Source: an uncultured Lachnospiraceae bacterium
GTDB taxonomy: Bacteria > Bacillota > Clostridia > Lachnospirales > Lachnospiraceae
Assembly: GCA_947631625.1 (NCBI GenBank)
Contig: CANRMA010000013.1
Location: 34,185 to 98,184 of the forward strand
Reading direction: 5' to 3'
DNA: 64,000 nt
Below are positions 61,740 through 64,000 of this stretch, piece after piece. A program made the translations under genes and the position numbers. The notes under the pieces are model-generated. The model saw nothing but the letters and a program-made list of their open reading frames with translations. It searched no databases and had not been told where the DNA came from. The stretch's first letter is position 1; every line of letters starts with the position of its first letter.

Positions 61740-62942
61740 ATGAAGCGTTTTAAAAATATATTGAGAAAATGCCCTTATATTGTCGTATTGCTGATTACTT
61801 GGCTGTTTATGACAATAGGGGGCGTTGCGCTTATTTTCTATAGGGATTATTACAGCTTTGAATGGGATTCATTTTTTTCGGAGCCGTTTTTCGCAGCGGT
61901 CATGGAAGATGAAATAGACGGTATGGCACACGGAGAAAGCGAAAAACCGCGCATTGCAAAGGCTGTAATGGCCAATTTGGGATCTGTATCTTATGCCGGA
62001 TCGGAAAGCGGCAGTGTAAATAGTGGTAAAACCGCCGCAGATACGGAAATTTCGGAAAATACAAGCAACAATAAAATAACAGATGTTACGGAAGAAAGCT
62101 TGAAAAATAATGAAATAACGAGCGTTATCCCTGATATTGTGCCGAAAAAAATAAGATACAGACTGAATTTCATCCGGAGATTCGCGGCGGCCAAAAGCAG
62201 TTGGGAGGGAATGATGACTGAACCTGCCGAAGCCGCGGACGAAGGGGAAGGAAAGCCCGGTCAGACACTTTTTACGGAATATGAACCGGTGGAGACGGAT
62301 TCGATATATTACTCCGATGCAGGAAAAGTTGCATTAACGACGGATTACCCTTATGTGACGGTAGGAGAAGATTATTTTGACGATGCAGTCTTTTTTGGTG
62401 ATTCAAGAACACTTGGTATTTCTGATTATTCAGGTTTGAATGCAGATTTCTTTTGTGAGAATGGCATGACGATATATAAGCTTTTGGATGAAAAGGGCGT
62501 GGTGTACCGGAAAACCGGGGAAAAGGCTGATCTGAACCGGGTATTGCAGGAGAAAAAGTACGGTAAGATATATATAATGCTCGGAATGAACGAATTGGGT
62601 TACGGAAATACCGCTCAGTATCTCGAGCAGTATTCCAAAGTCCTGGCACAGTTGAGATTGTGGCAGCCCGATTCAATAATATATGTTATGTCAAATCTTC
62701 ATGTGAGTCGTTCAAAGGATGATCCGACCACTGAATTTAACAATATAAATATCAATGACAAAAATGCTGCTTCAGCGACACTCGCAAACGGAACAGATGT
62801 TATTTATCTCGATATAAACCCGCTTTTCACAGATAACGATGGTTATTTAAAAGATGAATTAACTTTTGACGGAGTGCATTTATACGCTGACGGCTACATG
62901 AAATGGAAAGAATTTCTTATGGAGCATGGAGTAGTCAGATAG
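61740..62942 (+). CDS. Membrane-anchored SGNH-hydrolase-like acylation partner
   Basis: 400 residues. One helix at about 13-35 anchors it; a disordered Ser/Thr/Glu-rich part follows to about 190. The C-terminal catalytic part has DDAVFFGDSRTLGISDYSG (block I, Ser in GDSR, about 213), IYIMLGMNELGYGN (block III, about 278) and LTFDGVHLYADGYMKW (block V, Asp and His, about 378). This is the AlgJ/AlgX-like or PatB-like half of an acetyl-transfer pair with the MBOAT gene 16 bases upstream. AGGAG precedes ATG. Confidence 0.85.
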   Translation: MKRFKNILRKCPYIVVLLITWLFMTIGGVALIFYRDYYSFEWDSFFSEPFFAAVMEDEIDGMAHGESEKPRIAKAVMANLGSVSYAGSESGSVNSGKTAADTEISENTSNNKITDVTEESLKNNEITSVIPDIVPKKIRYRLNFIRRFAAAKSSWEGMMTEPAEAADEGEGKPGQTLFTEYEPVETDSIYYSDAGKVALTTDYPYVTVGEDYFDDAVFFGDSRTLGISDYSGLNADFFCENGMTIYKLLDEKGVVYRKTGEKADLNRVLQEKKYGKIYIMLGMNELGYGNTAQYLEQYSKVLAQLRLWQPDSIIYVMSNLHVSRSKDDPTTEFNNININDKNAASATLANGTDVIYLDINPLFTDNDGYLKDELTFDGVHLYADGYMKWKEFLMEHGVVR

Positions 62943-63030
62943 AGAGAATATTTATGTATAATTAGATCGTTCCTGCGTACCGGGCGCAGGGACCGCCTGC
63001 GGGTTTATGTACCGTACAGAGGAGTCATTT

Positions 63031-63102
63031 ATGGAAAACGATGTGAAAAACGATATGGAAAACGATGTGGAAAACGTTATGGAAAACGATATGGAAAACG
63101 AC
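63031..63102 (+). repeat. Six tandem 12-bp coding repeats
   Basis: Units ATG/GTG-GAAAACGAT or near variants at 63031, 63043, 63055, 63067, 63079 and 63091 encode the acidic tetrapeptides. Every unit begins with ATG or GTG in frame. Confidence 0.9.
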
Positions 63103-63807
63103 GGCGTAAGAATAAATAAATATATAGCGCAGAGCGGATATTGTTCCCGCAGGGAGGCCGATGAGCTAATTAAAAAAACGCTTGTTATCGTAAACGGCAG
63201 ACCGGCTGAGGCGGGAATGAAAGTAACGGATAAAGATGATATAAAAATAAACGGAAAATCCATAAATCTGCCTGATAAAAAAACAGTTTTGGCGTATTAT
63301 AAACCTATGGGGGTTGTATGTACCGCAAAGGACAGACATGCAGAAGTTACTGTTATTGATGCGCTTAACTATCCGAAACGCCTGACCTATGCAGGAAGGC
63401 TTGATAAAGAGTCGGAAGGGCTGCTTATCATGACGGACGACGGCGACCTTATCGACGCTATGATGAGGGGGGCCAACAGGCATGAAAAAGAGTATCTTGT
63501 AAGAGTGGACAAACCGCTTACCGAAGAAGCGCTTAACAAAATGAGAAACGGAATATATATAAAAGAACTGGATGAAACCACAAGACCGTGTAAAATTGTT
63601 AAGACGCAGGCCTGCGTAATGAAAATGGTGCTCACACAGGGGCTTAACAGGCAGATAAGAAGAATGTGCAGGGCTGTGGGTTACAACGTAAGATTTCTAA
63701 AAAGAACACGTGTTATGAATATACGCCTTGGCGATCTAAAGGCCGGGGAATACAGAGAGCTTAGCGAGACGGAACTGGAAACGCTGAGGGCGGATTTAGA
63801 TAAATAA
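63031..63807 (+). CDS. rRNA pseudouridine synthase (RsuA/RluB family) with repeat N-terminus
   Basis: 258 residues from ATG 63031, six bases after GAGGAG. Residues 1-24 are six imperfect tetrapeptides (MEND, VKND, MEND, VENV, MEND, MEND). Then an S4 domain (GVRINKYIAQSGYCSRREADELI, about 25-47) and the catalytic part, LTYAGRLDKESEGLLIMTDDGDLIDAMM (about 121), with the active Asp in AGRLDKES. GLNRQIRRMCRAVGYNVRFLKRTRV is the usual ending. Isomerises a uridine in rRNA. The acidic repeat head is not part of the family. Confidence 0.93.
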   Translation: MENDVKNDMENDVENVMENDMENDGVRINKYIAQSGYCSRREADELIKKTLVIVNGRPAEAGMKVTDKDDIKINGKSINLPDKKTVLAYYKPMGVVCTAKDRHAEVTVIDALNYPKRLTYAGRLDKESEGLLIMTDDGDLIDAMMRGANRHEKEYLVRVDKPLTEEALNKMRNGIYIKELDETTRPCKIVKTQACVMKMVLTQGLNRQIRRMCRAVGYNVRFLKRTRVMNIRLGDLKAGEYRELSETELETLRADLDK

Positions 63808-63820
63808 TTGCGAAACGCTG
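63804..63820. repeat. Lone terminal segment of the palindromic element
   Basis: ATAATTGCGAAACGCTG directly overlaps the stop codon of the pseudouridine synthase gene and matches the left end of the 211-bp copies. No partner end is seen nearby. Confidence 0.45.
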
Positions 63821-63903
63821 TCCGGGATTTTGTAAGCTTGTAGACAGAGTTGAGCAAATGCCTGAATATTTTTATTTTAAAATAAGGAGCAGTTATATCT
63901 TAT

Positions 63904-64000
63904 ATGAAAAATGCCAATAATTCCCAAAATGCCAATAATTCCCAAAATGCCAATAATTCCCAAAATGCCAATAATTCCCAAAATGCCAATAATTCCCAAA
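63904..64000 (+). CDS. Start of a gene with NANNSQ hexapeptide repeats, cut by the window end
   Basis: ATG 63904 is preceded by AAGGAG 14 bases earlier. The frame reads MKNANNSQNANNSQ and goes on to the window end. No signal peptide is seen in the first 32 residues. What follows is unknown. An N-terminal repeat of this polar kind is a low-complexity leader whose length can vary by slippage without changing frame, since the unit is 18 bp. Confidence 0.6.
   Translation, partial: MKNANNSQNANNSQNANNSQNANNSQNANNSQ
63910..63999 (+). repeat. Five identical tandem 18-bp repeats
   Basis: AATGCCAATAATTCCCAA occurs at 63910, 63928, 63946, 63964 and 63982 without a single change, and a further copy may continue past the window. 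The perfect identity contrasts with the drifted intergenic arrays and indicates recent expansion. Confidence 0.9.

Overview
The window looks like the chromosome of an anaerobic, low-to-mid GC Clostridia species, most likely a member of the Lachnospiraceae. The evidence is the gene content: a stand-alone glycyl radical cofactor protein, pyrB-pyrI encoding a class B aspartate carbamoyltransferase, a compact folate operon with a FolB-FolK fusion, a DUF815 ATPase beside ppx-ppk, DUF5050, DUF285 and Rpn-family proteins, AGGAGG-type ribosome sites and frequent GTG/TTG starts. No rRNA, tRNA, CRISPR array or prophage was seen.

Layout. 1-7.4 kb: end of a chemotaxis receptor, a small IS1182-like zinc protein, a polar amino acid ABC transporter (minus strand), a GntR-ABC-permease cassette and pgi. 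7.5-10.5 kb: an AT-rich accessory island with a two-gene operon (HEPN protein plus a small beta-flower protein) and two decayed AAA_14/DUF4143 ATPase fragments. 10.6-16 kb: an Rpn-type nuclease and a very large DUF285 surface protein whose 5' end is split by a run of nine G, so it looks phase-OFF. 16-23.3 kb: a protein with eight SHOCT-like repeats, rpsO-pnp, a conserved gene with cstA, and grcA. 23.6-28.1 kb: a small alarmone synthetase, pyrBI, a nitroreductase and small membrane-associated proteins. 28.1-32.5 kb: folC-folE-folP-folBK and an acetyltransferase. 32.5-34.1 kb: DUF5050 and GNAT genes. 34.7-41.7 kb: pheA, DUF815 ATPase, ppx, ppk1, maf and a small acidic protein, closely packed. 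41.8-45.2 kb (minus): HAD phosphatase, PHP phosphoesterase, ABC-F ATPase. 45.6-51.6 kb: a lone tyrosine recombinase, GDPD, DUF362, PlsC-like acyltransferase and glgX. 52.4-60 kb: oxidoreductase, RsmF-like methyltransferase, GH13 glucosidase and a two-subunit ABC exporter, mostly overlapping. 60.3-64 kb: an MBOAT/SGNH acylation pair, a pseudouridine synthase, and the start of a gene with hexapeptide repeats.

Two genome-wide themes stand out. First, a family of about 211-bp near-perfect palindromes with ends reading ATTGCGAAAC (three full copies, one miniature, one half copy, one lone end) lies in intergenic space, in several cases close to gene starts. Second, tandem repeats of many different periods (12, 13, 15, 18, 38 and 41 bp) occur beside or inside the 5' ends of genes. 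Together with the poly-G tract, these suggest a genome in which replication slippage may produce variation. The best candidates for something undescribed are the HEPN/beta-flower operon and the poly-G-switched surface protein.
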